A stretch of 64,000 bases of DNA from Lophius americanus (taxonomy: Eukaryota; Chordata; Actinopteri; Lophiiformes; Lophiidae). The stretch is from assembly GCA_037951165.1 (NCBI GenBank), contig JBBDHG010000041.1, forward strand, positions 2,391,001 through 2,455,000, in the 5' to 3' direction. The position numbers were made by a program, and so were the translations under genes. Below the pieces are notes generated by a model. It worked only from the letters and a program-made list of their open reading frames with translations. It had not been told where the DNA came from and made no database searches. Position 1 is the first letter of the stretch; each line of letters starts with the position of its first letter. Positions 47,473 through 59,800 of the stretch are shown here, piece by piece.

Positions 47473-47639
47473 CTGAATGGATCAGTTCATGTCCAGCAGT
47501 TCTTAAGCATGCGGCTGTGATACTACTGGGAAAAATATATTTATACCATGTGTGAAGAGAAAAACTGTGGCGTTTTCTTAAAACACCTAGAAAAAAATAT
47601 AAAGATGCTTTACAACCTGCATCTTAAAGCCGAATATCA

Positions 47640-47935
47640 ACAAAATCTCTTCAGTAAATACAGGACATTTGGCATGAATTAACCATTTAATGTCAGGCTC
47701 AACTGTTTGGTTTTAGCAAATTTTAGTCACAATTTCTTACAAAAAGATGCGACTGAACCTGTTCATAATATGTACGGGTTCATATCAGTGGCAGCATGTA
47801 TATGCTAAGAATAAGGGGCCAAGGATGGAGCCCTGGGGGACACCACAGGTCAAAGCTGACACCAAGGAGGAAGCAGTAACCTTGGCGGTTAAGAGAGACT
47901 TAATCAATAAGTAGGATTTTTTTTTTTGGTAAGCC
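47640..47935 (-). mobile_element. piggyBac-like short element with RT fragment, minus copy
   Basis: Left end TTAA (47679-47682), then CCATTTAATGTC. On the minus strand, around 47815-47860, it reads CGVPQGSILGP. The distal end is not clear. Confidence 0.55.
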
Positions 47936-48419
47936 AAACTTAGGGTTTAAATTTTATTTACAAATAATGCATTATGACAAAGGACAGTATCACTCAATTG
48001 TGCGTTAGACATTGCCAAAGGTTTGTATTAAATTAAACAGTAATCCGGTGAGAAAAACAGCTGTAAAAAGAGAAATATGTGGGATTTTGGACAGTTTTAT
48101 AACCTTATAATGGATTTTATTGTAATTCTATGGCAATAAATGCCATTTTTTAACTTTTTTTTTTACTGTGAGCCTTACTACTGCTTGAACTGATTTCGTA
48201 GCTCAATATTTGTGATTTAACAAGTTTGTCTGCTTGAATTATGAAAAAGTAAGTGTTACTTATTCACTCACTTCCTATTATTTTCAATTTACTGTACATT
48301 TCAAATTTGTTTTCAGTAGATATACACTTCGCTTTTTTTACTTTCCAAGGAGGAATACCATGACGTGTTATACCAAGTACATAAACGTGCAAAAAACCCA
48401 TAAACCCCATACAATATGA

Positions 48420-48640
48420 ACTATGAGAGTAAAGCATGATGTACACAAGATAGACCTCCTCGACTCGATTCACAAGCAACATCAATGGTTGAGCAATTAT
48501 AGCGCAAAAGATTTCGGAGACAAAGCTCCCCCTAGTGTCAGAAATGTACAACCCGACTTTCCCAAAATCAATCCAGTTTGTTCTCTAATAATATATGGGG
48601 TATAAAGTTTGGAAATGATCCGTGAAATAGTATTGGAGTT
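48420..48640 (+). repeat. 'CCCCCTAGTG' repeat in the C3-A/C3-B spacer
   Basis: 'gagagtaaagcatgat', CTCGACTCGATTCAC and AGCTCCCCCTAGTGTCAGAA appear in family order, interrupted on the right by an inverted L2 copy. Confidence 0.7.
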
Positions 48641-49220
48641 AATAATAATGATAATACATTAAATTTATAACGCACTTTACATTTGGATCAAATCTCAAAG
48701 TGCTACAATGTAAAAGTAGATAAAAGCATCAATGAAAAATATAATAATAATAATAGAAATATTTGACCAAAAAGCAGCAATGTTGATAAAAATGTATAGG
48801 TTCTGCCGAAAAGGAAAGTTTTCTGTCCTTTTTTAAATGTGTCAGTCGTCTGTGGAGCCCTCAGATGGTCGGGGAGGGCATTCCACAGACGAGGGGCAGC
48901 AGAACAGAAGGCCCGATCACCCATGGTGCTGAGCTTAGTCCGGGGAAGGAGGAGGCGGTATGAGTGGGTAGAACGGAGGGATCGTGTCGAGGTCAGTGGG
49001 GTGAGTAGTTCTTTCAGGAAGGGGGGTGCGTTACCATGGATACACTGGTGAGTGAGGAGAGAGATCTTATAATCAATCCTGGTGGAGATGGGAAGTGATG
49101 AAGGGAATGAAGAACAGGGGTGATGTGTTCGTGTTTACGAACTCATCAGGATCCTTCAGACTGTTTTGAACATACTGAAGTCTTTGAAGACTTTTATCAG
49201 GGATCCCGATGAGAGTTATG
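48640..49220 (-). mobile_element. L2-like LINE, inverted 5'-truncated copy upstream of C3-B
   Basis: On the minus strand it reads GDRAFCSAAPRLWNALPDHL, with the complete L2 3' UTR at the left end (48640-48710). It seems to have inserted into the 'CCCCCTAGTG' repeat that resumes at about 49220, leaving the two halves on either side. Confidence 0.85.
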
Positions 49221-49375
49221 TCTAGAAAACAATGTTTTTCTTCAAAAAGAAAAGAAAAAAAGAGCTCCCAAGCTCCCCCTAGTGTTGAAAATATGATTTT
49301 TACAATATAATTTTCCTTGAGTTGATTCAAATGCACCAAATTTGGACTAAATTGAACCAACAGTAAGGAAGAAAA
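49220..49375 (+). repeat. 'CCCCCTAGTG' repeat, second half, next to the C3-B promoter
   Basis: AGCTCCCCCTAGTGTTGAAA, 'ccttgagttgattcaaatgcaccaaatttgg' split by mutations, and 'aaccaacagtaaggaag' end about 25 bases before the TATA box of C3 gene B. Confidence 0.7.
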
Positions 49376-49436
49376 AAAGGGAGGGGTGGGACCTAAATGT
49401 ATAAAAGGTTGTGTCGCGTTTAAAGTTCATACAATC
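49376..49436 (+). promoter_or_regulatory. Core promoter and 5' UTR of C3 gene B
   Basis: A good TATA box, TATAAAAG, lies at 49400-49407, preceded by GGGAGGGGTGGGACC (GC/CACC-type). The start codon is at 49437, so the predicted 5' UTR is only a few bases long. No STAT3 or FOXA-like group as in gene A is visible in the short unique stretch. Confidence 0.55.
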
Positions 49437-52400
49437 ATGGGTCAAGTCAGGCTCTGGATTCTGGTCTCTCTGGCCTTCTTCTCGCTGGCTGAAGGACTAG
49501 ATTTGTAAGTAGACCTTAAACTCGGGTACACCGCTATTCAAATGAATCGTATTTTAAATGATAGTCCAGTAACTGTTGGGTCGTGTTTGTATATCCTCCA
49601 ACCTCAAGACAAGAAAGTCATGTGTTCTAATCTAACCGTATTGCTTAATTAGCAATGCTGTGAAATGCTAACTGCCAATTGTATAATTTGTATAACTATT
49701 ATATAATATACTAATCCATTGGGCAAAATTGCTACACTAGGCTGAAGAGGCCCGGATTAAGAACGGTTTCTGACCCAATTTAAACTTTCAGACAACAAAC
49801 GGGAAAAGTACAAAAAAATATGAGAAACATGTAAATGATAAAATAATGAGAATTAGCAAAAAATGAGAGTTTTTTTAAGAATTGAATGTCATCGCTGTTA
49901 GTGATACAATGTCTTACCCTTTTGATTGTTTAACTTAAAAGCTCAGTCAGCAGAAAAACAAAACAAGCGATGCTCCCGCCGGTGAGTTTGTTCCATTTCA
50001 CCGGCGTTGACATGGGACAGTGAAGAGAAGGTTCTTCTAAAAGCACTAAATGTCCTGTTTGCACATTGATGTGTTACACCGCTGCAAAGTCCACATTATG
50101 CCCACAAAATGATGCCATGTTTACACGGATCAACGGCGGGATCTTAATCACGATCGTTTGATAAGTCCTGAGTGAAGTCCGGGTTGTAGCTCTAAATCTG
50201 AGCCTTTCACAGATCATTTCTGATTCTATTTTCTTAATGAGCCACTGAAGCGGCACGATTCAACGATGGAAAGGTGTCACGCAACGACGTAAAAGGAGAA
50301 ATTACATGTAGACCTTAGAGCCAAAGTGCAGTCAGGAGGACTAACCCCTTGCAGACTTTATTTCTCAGCTCACCCTCTGACACTAGGGGGAGCTTTATCT
50401 CCTCGAGTGCATTCATATGTTCCAAATTTTGATTCAATGGGACCAAGTGTTGAGAAAATTATGGGCGGAAAACACGTTTGAAGCAAAAGCTCCCCCTAGA
50501 GTCAGAAATATAAAACAGACCTTTCCCAAAAATCAACCCAGCTCGCCCTCCATTAAGGTCTATAGAAAATAAAAAATATAAAATTGGACAATAATCCACG
50601 ACATAGGTTTTGAGTTATTTCTCAAATGATGTAAAAAGCTACCCCTAGTGAGTGAAAAATGAACTGCTAGAGTAAAATATGATATTTACACCATATATAT
50701 CCTTGAGTTGATTCATTTGTAGGACTTTAGGACTTAATGGGAGAAACGGTTGAGAAATTATGGCCCTGAAACTCTTGGGGGTGAAGCTCCCCCTAGTGTC
50801 TGAACCATACACATAATCTTTCCCATAATCAATCCAGCCCTTCCTCGCACTAATGTATATGTGGGAATAAAATTTGAAAATGATTCATGAAAGAGTTTTT
50901 CAGTTATTGCGTTAACACGAAGGATCCGCGGCGGATGCGGCTACGGCGGTGATGATTCCATAATATCCCCGACTTTAGTTATTTAATTGGTTTATAAAGG
51001 CTTAAGGTTTATGAGCCTCTGACTCTGTCAGTATTCATGCTTAACTAAGACTTTGTGAATGAACGTGTTTACCATCGGCAGCTTAACAGAGATAACAGCT
51101 TTGGTTTTGTCTTTATCAAAAGTGTGCGCTGTTCATGTAGTTTTTTCTATTTTCATTTAAATGTATGTAATAATAAAAAACTTCCTGGGATTTCTTGTCT
51201 AAATATATGTCTAAATGTCCTGAACAGCACCAGAAATTCTCACTGTGCAAGCAGTTCTATATTTTCTATTTCTGTCGATCAAGGGAGGTGATGTCAGCGC
51301 CCAATTTGTTGCGAGCGGGAAATACGGAAAACATCTTCTTGGAAATTCAGGACTGCACGTCTGACACGGACGTGAATGTGGAAATCACATTGTGGAGCTA
51401 TCCAACTAAAACCAAACATCTGGCATCCACGTCTGTGGTCCTCATGAAGGCAAATGGGTTCCAGAGTTTTGGACGAATTACGGTAATTTCGATATCGATT
51501 CAACAGCAAGATTGTTGGATGTTTCTACGTCAAGATTCCATCGCGTTCTTCTTCTTTTTCTCCTGCACGTTCCTTATCGCTCCTCTCTTTAAGGATGACT
51601 GCCAACATTTTTGTGGATATTTTTTCCCATGTTTTGATATTATCTTGTGTTTTATCTGTGCATACATTTGGAAAAACACTCGTATTCATATAAATCATTA
51701 GAGGTGATCGATTGGCGCCAGGAGACCAAGTTTGACGTGAACGGTAGTCGGCCATTCGGTGCCGGTTACATGCAAACGTCTCACCAAACGAAATTAATCA
51801 GACACTTCAAATAGAATCGCCTTTTCTGGATTATTACCTGGACTCCTGTCCCAGAGGCGCCAGAGGCGCTAGAGTTCCGTCTTTTGTGTAAAGCAGTGTT
51901 TGTCTCTTCAATCTGCCTTTCAGATCCCTCTTACAGAATTCCGCAGGGATCCCAACATCAAGCAGTACGTATACCTGCAAGCACATTTCCCCACCCGACT
52001 GCTGGAGAGAGTTGTTTTAGTCTCCTTCCATGCAGGCTACATCTTCATCCAGACGGACAGGACCCTCTATAGCCCCAAAAGCACAGGTGAGACAAGAGCT
52101 GTAAAGTGAGGAGAGGAATTCTACCTGACCTTGTGAAAAATTGATGTCCCTATCGGGACTTTATGGTGACGGAAAAAAACAAGACTCCAGAAAACAGGAA
52201 ATAGCTTTTAAAGGAGGTGTACCGATGCCGAAAATAAAATGAATCAGATAGGTCTTCACCGGTTGGGATAGATGTACACCTGACTTTTATTCTTAATAGT
52301 AGAAGAAGAGAATATTGTCGATTAATTGATAATGCGAGAAGACAGTCTTAATTTTACGAGGGAAATTTTACGTAGAGCATCTTGTAAAGCTATAGTGCAA

Positions 52401-53799
52401 TAATAATATAAGTTTTACCAATCAAGAAGTATTTAATCTTTCGGAAGATAGAAGAAAGAACCGGACAGACGTGGAGGCATCGGAGGCTGCGTGTTTTTGT
52501 GTACGAATGTGTGTGTAAGACAGTAAATCTCGCCAGCCTTGAAATTAGAATTCTCGTAACATTATGATTGTATTATAGTGAAATGATGTTTTTTTTCTCT
52601 TACAATTCCAACTTTTTTTCGGGAAAAGATCTAACTCTATTCTTGTAAAATGAGGACTTTATTCTCGTAAAATTACAACTTTTTTTCTTAGGAAATTACG
52701 ACTTTATTCTTGTAGAGTGACAACCTTTTTTTTTTAGAAAAACTATGACTTTCTTTTCGTAAAATTACAACTTTATTCTTGTAGAATGACAATCTTATTC
52801 CTGTTTGTTAACGACTTGTTTCTCGTAATATTACAACGTTTTATCTTGTAAAATTACAAGACTCTCGTTAAATTCGGACTTTTTTCTCGTCAAATTCTGA
52901 CTTGTTTTCACATGAAATGGCGACTTTATTCTCAGGAAATGATAACTCTGTCCTCGCAAAATTACAACTTTTTTTCTCGGGAAATTATGAACTTTTTTTT
53001 TCGGGAAACGTTATGACTATTCTCCTAAAATTATGACTTTATTCTCTTAAACTGACGATCTTATTCCTGTAAAATTACAACTTTATTCTCGTAAAATGAC
53101 AATTTATTTTTCATAAAATGAGGCCTTTTTTCGGGTAAAAATACGACTTGTTTCTTCTAAAATGACAACTTTTTTTTTTTAGAAAAACTATGACTTTATT
53201 TTCGTAAAATGACGATGATCTTATTCCTGTATAATAACGACTTTTTTCTCGTAATATTACAACTTTTTATCTCGAAAAAATTACAAGATTCTCGTTAAAT
53301 TCAGACTTTTTTCTCGTAATATTCGGACTTGTTTTCACATGAAATGGCGACTTTATTCTCAGGAAATGATGACTTAATCCTCGTAAAATGACTATATTAT
53401 TCTCGTAATATTAGTCTTCTTTATTTTTCTAGTTGGCCCTAAAACTCAGATGGCTGATTTAATATGAGAGCAGCCTTGAGTTTGACGTGGTTCGGATTTG
53501 ATAGGTTTTTACCTTGAGTTTGTTTTAAAAGCAGGTAATCCATGAAACCTATCTCACCTAATTAAGAATTTGACGGGTTGGACAATACGGTAAAATATTA
53601 GAGAGAGATCCAGCCGCCGCCTCTCACTCTCTCTCTCTTTCTCTCTCTCCCTCTCTGACAGTCATATACAGGTTATTTGGTGTGAGGACTGGCATGGAAC
53701 TTGTGGGGAAGGATGATGTCACTCAATCTGATGACTTTGTTAAAGTTCAGATCGAGGTATTACAGAACGGAAATTCATACATGACAATGGGAGTACAAA

Positions 53800-53840
<41 letters not shown>

Positions 53841-56800
53841 TATATGGAAAAGGCAGAAAGATCATTGAAAACTGGTAATGCTCACTGATGTCATTGTCGA
53901 ATCTTTAGTTTCAGACCCCTGATGACATCATCTTACCAATAGATGTGAAATACCTGAGCTCAGGGCTCTACTCTGGATCGTACAAACTTGATGGAGCCGC
54001 AAAGTAAGGTATTTCCGAGTGTCATGGTTATGTTAAGAATCGGCTCTAGGTTAGGCTCTGGCCCAGAAGCAGCTCAGAAAGCGCCTCGGTTGGAAATGGA
54101 GCCGTAAAAACCGTGGATCGGAATTTGTTTTTCTTTATCGAGCTTTTATTTTTGTACTCCGCTGACTTAAGGGTAAACCTGCATTCGACCTAAATATTCA
54201 GTTTTGACACTTACACTCAGGTGGTTTAACATTTTCACATAACATTTTTATTCATGGATTACATTTAGACATTTTATTTAACACATATTTTCCTGGCAAG
54301 GTAAATATGAATATTCATAAATATTGCAGTTAATGTGAATTTAAAAAAAGTATAACTTAAAAAGTTGGACACTTTTTTGGGGCTACAGTTGGCAAACAGT
54401 TGCTGCTAAATGTGCTACTTTACAAAAAACCCAATTGGGAATGTTTGCCAATATTGATCGTACGGCGGTTGAAATTATTGCACAAATACGAAAAAGTACC
54501 TCACAAAGCCCGCGGCGCTATATCTCAGCCTGGAGTTAAATATTTGAAACTTTTGCTTGACTCTTCAAACGTTATCCATCCTTAACGGCCGTGTGCTTCT
54601 GTAGCTTCGGAAAGTGGAAGATAATGGCGAAGTTCCACAGCAACCCACAGCACAGATTCGCTGCAGAGTTTGAAGTCGGAGATTTCGGTAAGTCCCTCCG
54701 TTAAATAAAGTTTGCTTTAAGTCTGTAAGTCCCTTGACTTTTCCTCGCTTCAAGCAAAACAAAACTCTTTCAAACATTCAGTGCCGCCCAGTTTTGAGGT
54801 GACGCTGACACCCGTGAGCTCCTTCTTCCACGTGAACAGCCGATACCTCACGGTCAATATCAGAGCTAAGTATGGGAAGGTTTTTGTTTTTTTTATTAAT
54901 TCATACCTGGCTTTAGTCGTACTGATGGAGATGGTCATTTTTTTTGTTACATGGGACACCTTGTTCCTTTCCGAATTACAATGCGGGTCGCATGTTTACG
55001 TGCATCCACTCACCTAATCGCAAACGCTTTCCCACCTGCGCAGACGATCCACATTTCCGTTCACAAGGTGGCCATAACGCTTTTGGTGAGCTCGGCGCCG
55101 ACCGCCATTAAGCGCCTAGAAGAAGAATACGACAAAGAGGGCTTGAGAAGGAGTGACTTTTACGCCCATCTAACCATCCAAAAATGTTAAAATAGTTCAA
55201 ATTGCAATGAATAAATCCCAGACCGGTACTATTTTGAAGTCGCCATATTTAAAATGCGTTGCTGCGCTGAGAAAAACTTAGCGGCGCATTACGACACGAC
55301 GCCGGGCATGAACAGATACAACTCAAACAGAGAACTTTCAGAAACAGCGGCGTTTACATGCAGCAACCGGTTATCGGAAAGGAACTCCTTCCCGATAACC
55401 GGAATCCTTGCAAAGGAATGCAGTTGGAATTACGCTGTCCGTGAAAACCCACTAGGGTTCGGCCTAATCCCGATTAGATTCGGAAAAGACGTTTAACCGG
55501 AAAGAAAATGTTGCATGTAAACACTCCACATCGAACCAAAAGTCGCTTTCCGAATGAGATTTCCTTGCTTTGCGAGGTAGTCTAAGTCCTTTCATTTACA
55601 TCGGAGGGTCATTTACTCATCGCAACTTTTTGTTTAACATAGTTGGACGGATAGATGGACGAAAAGACCATCTATCCGTCCATAACGGCGCATGGCGTCT
55701 TTGTCGTATTCTTCTTCTGGGCGCTTGTTGGCGGTGGGCTCACAGATCATCGTAGCATTATCGCTACCCTGTGAACTGGAGTGTGGATCGTCTGCGCGTG
55801 TTTTAACGAGTTTCTGATTATTTGAGTCGATGCGCGTAAACGCCGGGTCGAAAAAGATCACACGTCACGTAAACAGGCGACCGTCATTGTAAGTCGGAAA
55901 GGTTCACATCTGGTAGGAGAAAGTTGAAAACCCACCTAGTGGGATTAACAACCCGGTTGTGTTTTTAGGTATCTGTCTGAAAATGATGTGGATGGGATGG
56001 CCTATGCGTGCTTTGGGATTACGCACGACGGTCAAAGGAGGAGCCTCTCAAATTCTCATCAGAGAGTGTCGGTGAGCACTAACGTACTTCCTTACACATC
56101 ATCATCTGCCAGCTGATTGGTCAGTTTTGTTCATAGTGGACGAATCTGGCTTTTGTCTCCCGCTTTGCAAAACGCATGCTAAATCCATAAACGCAATCTT
56201 GTAGAGTTTTTCCGTTTCAGTGCAAAAAGGGAATCGGTAAGAATTTGAACCATGTCTCCTCCTATTTTACTATTTTCCATCGTGCCACAGGGTTTCAACA
56301 AAATGTGAACATTTACATTTACGTAAGGAGATGTTTAATTCTATCCCGGAAAGTTGGGGATATTCTGGGATCGTCATTGCCGCCGTCGTCAGGTCGTCAG
56401 AACGCGATAATTCAAAAACCATTTCATGGATCATTTTCAAATTTTATATAAACATAGACCTTGGTGGGAGGGAGAACTGGATTGATTTTGGATAAGGTCG
56501 GATGTACATTCCAAACACTAGGGGGCGCTTTATGTCCATCGTTGCACTACTGTTCTGCAAGAATTATTACCTCTTTTCAGTGTTTAATGTTTATATACTA
56601 CCTCCTTTATTTATTACTCTTGTATTAAGTAAATACTTCTACTTCTGCTCCTTTGCCGTTGGAGAGTTACCAAACCAAATTTTGTTGTAGTGACAACAAG
56701 GACCAATAAAGTGTCTTATGTCTTAGTCCATTAGTTTTCAGGCTATCATTTGTCAACCGTCTAGTTAATATCGTATTTTCACCTTATAGTTCTGATTTTA

Positions 56801-59800
56801 CTCACTAGGGGGACCTTTATTTATTTTTTTTATTTTTTTTTTACAAAAAAATACTGTTTCTGCACATCATTTCTGAACTGTTGGTCATATCAAGTCCAAA
56901 TTTAGTCAATTTGATGGATTCGAGGAGATCTCTCTTGTTCTGTATCATATTTTATTCTAATAGTTTATAAGTTAATAAAGGATTTTATTTTATTTTTCAT
57001 TGGGGGAGTTCTTTTAAAAAAAAAAAGAAGAAAATCCTATTTTTGCACATAATGGTAAACATGAATCAAATATAAAATTTAATGCTGATAGTTCATATAT
57101 ATTTCTATTTTTTTTACGACAAATATTCTGGATATAACTTCAAATTTAATTTGAGGATTTCAATCAGGGGGATTGCTTATACAGTGCAGGGGAACGGGGG
57201 CTTTTTGGGTACATACCATTCCTGTCTGGGACGGGAACAGGCCTAATTCTCTGTTGAAATAAAGAAATTGCTGATTCAGAAAAGGACCACTGATTTTTAA
57301 CGGACTATTTCCTGTCACTTCAGATCAGGAGAGGTCAAGGATCTGTCACACTGCAGAGACGGCACATCACGGAGGGCTACGGGACGGTTGACATTCTGGT
57401 GGGGTCTTCCATATTCGTAGAAGTCACTGTGATGACAGGCGGAGGTAATGGAGTGTTTGTGTATTATAGCGTTTGAGAATAATGTGATATAGGTCTGACT
57501 GTTGTCCATTTAATATTGTATTTCTTAATTCTATTCATTTAATATCTTAGACATGTTAAATTTACCATAAAATGACCAAAAAGTAGCCCCCCCCCCACTT
57601 TTACTGCAGAAAAATAGTCCGTTTTAATTAGATTAGTTTCACGTTCTATTAAAGTATGTTTTTAGAAAAAATATTTGACCCTTTTCAGACTTTTATTTTG
57701 GTTGTATCAAGTTGCGTAATCTTATTTGGTACGCCCTAACACACTTTAATATGCAAATTTCTCCTCGGTGAACCTTTCGATCCATGGTGTGTCCCGCGGC
57801 CCTTGTCTTGGCCCCTTACTCTTTAACACATGCATTCTAGCAAAAGGTCTTATTATAAACAGGTTCAGTCAAAATCCCAAATTATATCATTTGTATAAAA
57901 CCGTAATAGAACTGGGACTCTCATGATATGACTTCTTAACCAGGCAAACCTACTCTTAGAACTTGCATTAGTGTATTTATTCATTTGGTATTTATTATCT
58001 ATACATATATATATATATATATATTCAAGGAAAACAATATTTCATTAATGTATGACACGTCACACTTGACGCCAAGCTGAATCTTGATAGTTTTCCCTGC
58101 GATTCCATTTTAGTTCCAAGTGTGTATCGTTATAACCACCGAAAAGTTGGGTATATAATGGAATCATCCTCGTCGCGTCCGCCGCAGAATCTTGGTGTTA
58201 ACGTGATAATTCAAAAACTAATTCCTGGATCATATTCAATTTTTTTATAGACTTAGGTGCGAGGGAGAACTGGATTGATTTTGGGAAAGTTCGGTTGTGT
58301 GTATCCCACAATGGGCTGAGCTTTATCTCCCAAATCTTTGCGGACATAATTTTCTCAACCGTTGGTCCACTTTAGTCCAATCTTGGTGCGTATGAATCGA
58401 TTCAAGGAGATCTATCTATAATTCATTGTTTTTTACTCTAAAAGTTCATATTTTACGCACTAGCAGGAGCTTTTTACAAAAGACAGGGTTTTTCAGACAT
58501 GACTTCCCTACCGTTGGTCCCATTTGCTCCCGATTAGGTGCATGTGAATCGGGATTTAGGACATATTTTATGCACATAACTCAACTTGAGGAGATCTGTC
58601 TCTTATATATCCAATTTCCAACTCCAATACGTCATATTTCACTCACTAGGTGGAGCATTTTTACAAAAAAAAATAATACCGCAAACAACACTTTACATTT
58701 AGTTTTAGGAGTTCAATCAAAGGGATTTGGGACTTTTTCGGGGGCATAGATCTAGTCTTTATTTGTCATTTCAAACCCTATCGATTAAAACACTGTGCAT
58801 CAGAATGTCTTAAATCTTACTGAGACCCAGATCGACTTTAATGTTGAGGATTTTCTCGGGATGCCGTTGTGTAATTCTTTTTTCCGGCGTTATATTTATT
58901 AACCATGAAGTTGAAACCCCTCAAAAATCTTGTAATCGTTAAAAAAAAATAAAATAAAGGACGTGTGATGTTTTTTAGTCTGGGAGTCTATATGTGCTCT
59001 TAAAAGAAAAATGCAATCAGTTTTTAATACTTTGTGATGTGTATGTATCCCAACAGGGGGCGAACTGGCGAAGAAGGAGTTGAGAGATATCAAGATTGTC
59101 ACATCGCCGTACACCATCAACTTCAAGAAAACACCCAAATACTACAGACTAGGAACAACCTTTAATGTGGCGGTAAAGATTTCTTAATACTTTAAATTTA
59201 TTTATTTATTTTTCCATTTATTTATTTTTACGATTTGCGCCCGATTCACACATACAAATGATTCTCAGGACTCCCGAGCCGTGGGGTTATCGTGGTAAAC
59301 CAAAACTTTGAGTACCCCATGTTTAAGAAGTCTTAGTGAGAGAGCAACCACATCTGGCTGAAGAATAAAAGAAAAAGGTTGAATTAATTAATCATGTACT
59401 GTGAATTTGCAAAACGAGTGTCTCCACCTGTTGAATCTGAATGTTAATCAAAAGTTATAGGTTCTGCCAAAAAGGAACGTTTGAAGTCCTTTTTTAAAAG
59501 TCTCAGTCGTCTGTGGAGCCCCCAGATGGTCAGGGAGGGTATTTCACAGACGAACAGAAGGCCCCATCACCCATGGTGGTGAGCTTAGGGAGGAAGGAGG
59601 TGGTATGAGTGGGTAGAACGGAGGGATCGTGTTGAGGTCAGTGGGGTGAGTAGTTCTTCTAGGTAGGGGGGTGCGTTACCATGGATACACTGGTGAGTGA
59701 GGAGAGAGATCTTATAATCAATCCTGGTGGAGATGGGAAGCCAATGAAGGGAATGAAGAACAGGGGTGATGTGTTCGTGTTTACGAACTCTCATCAGGAT

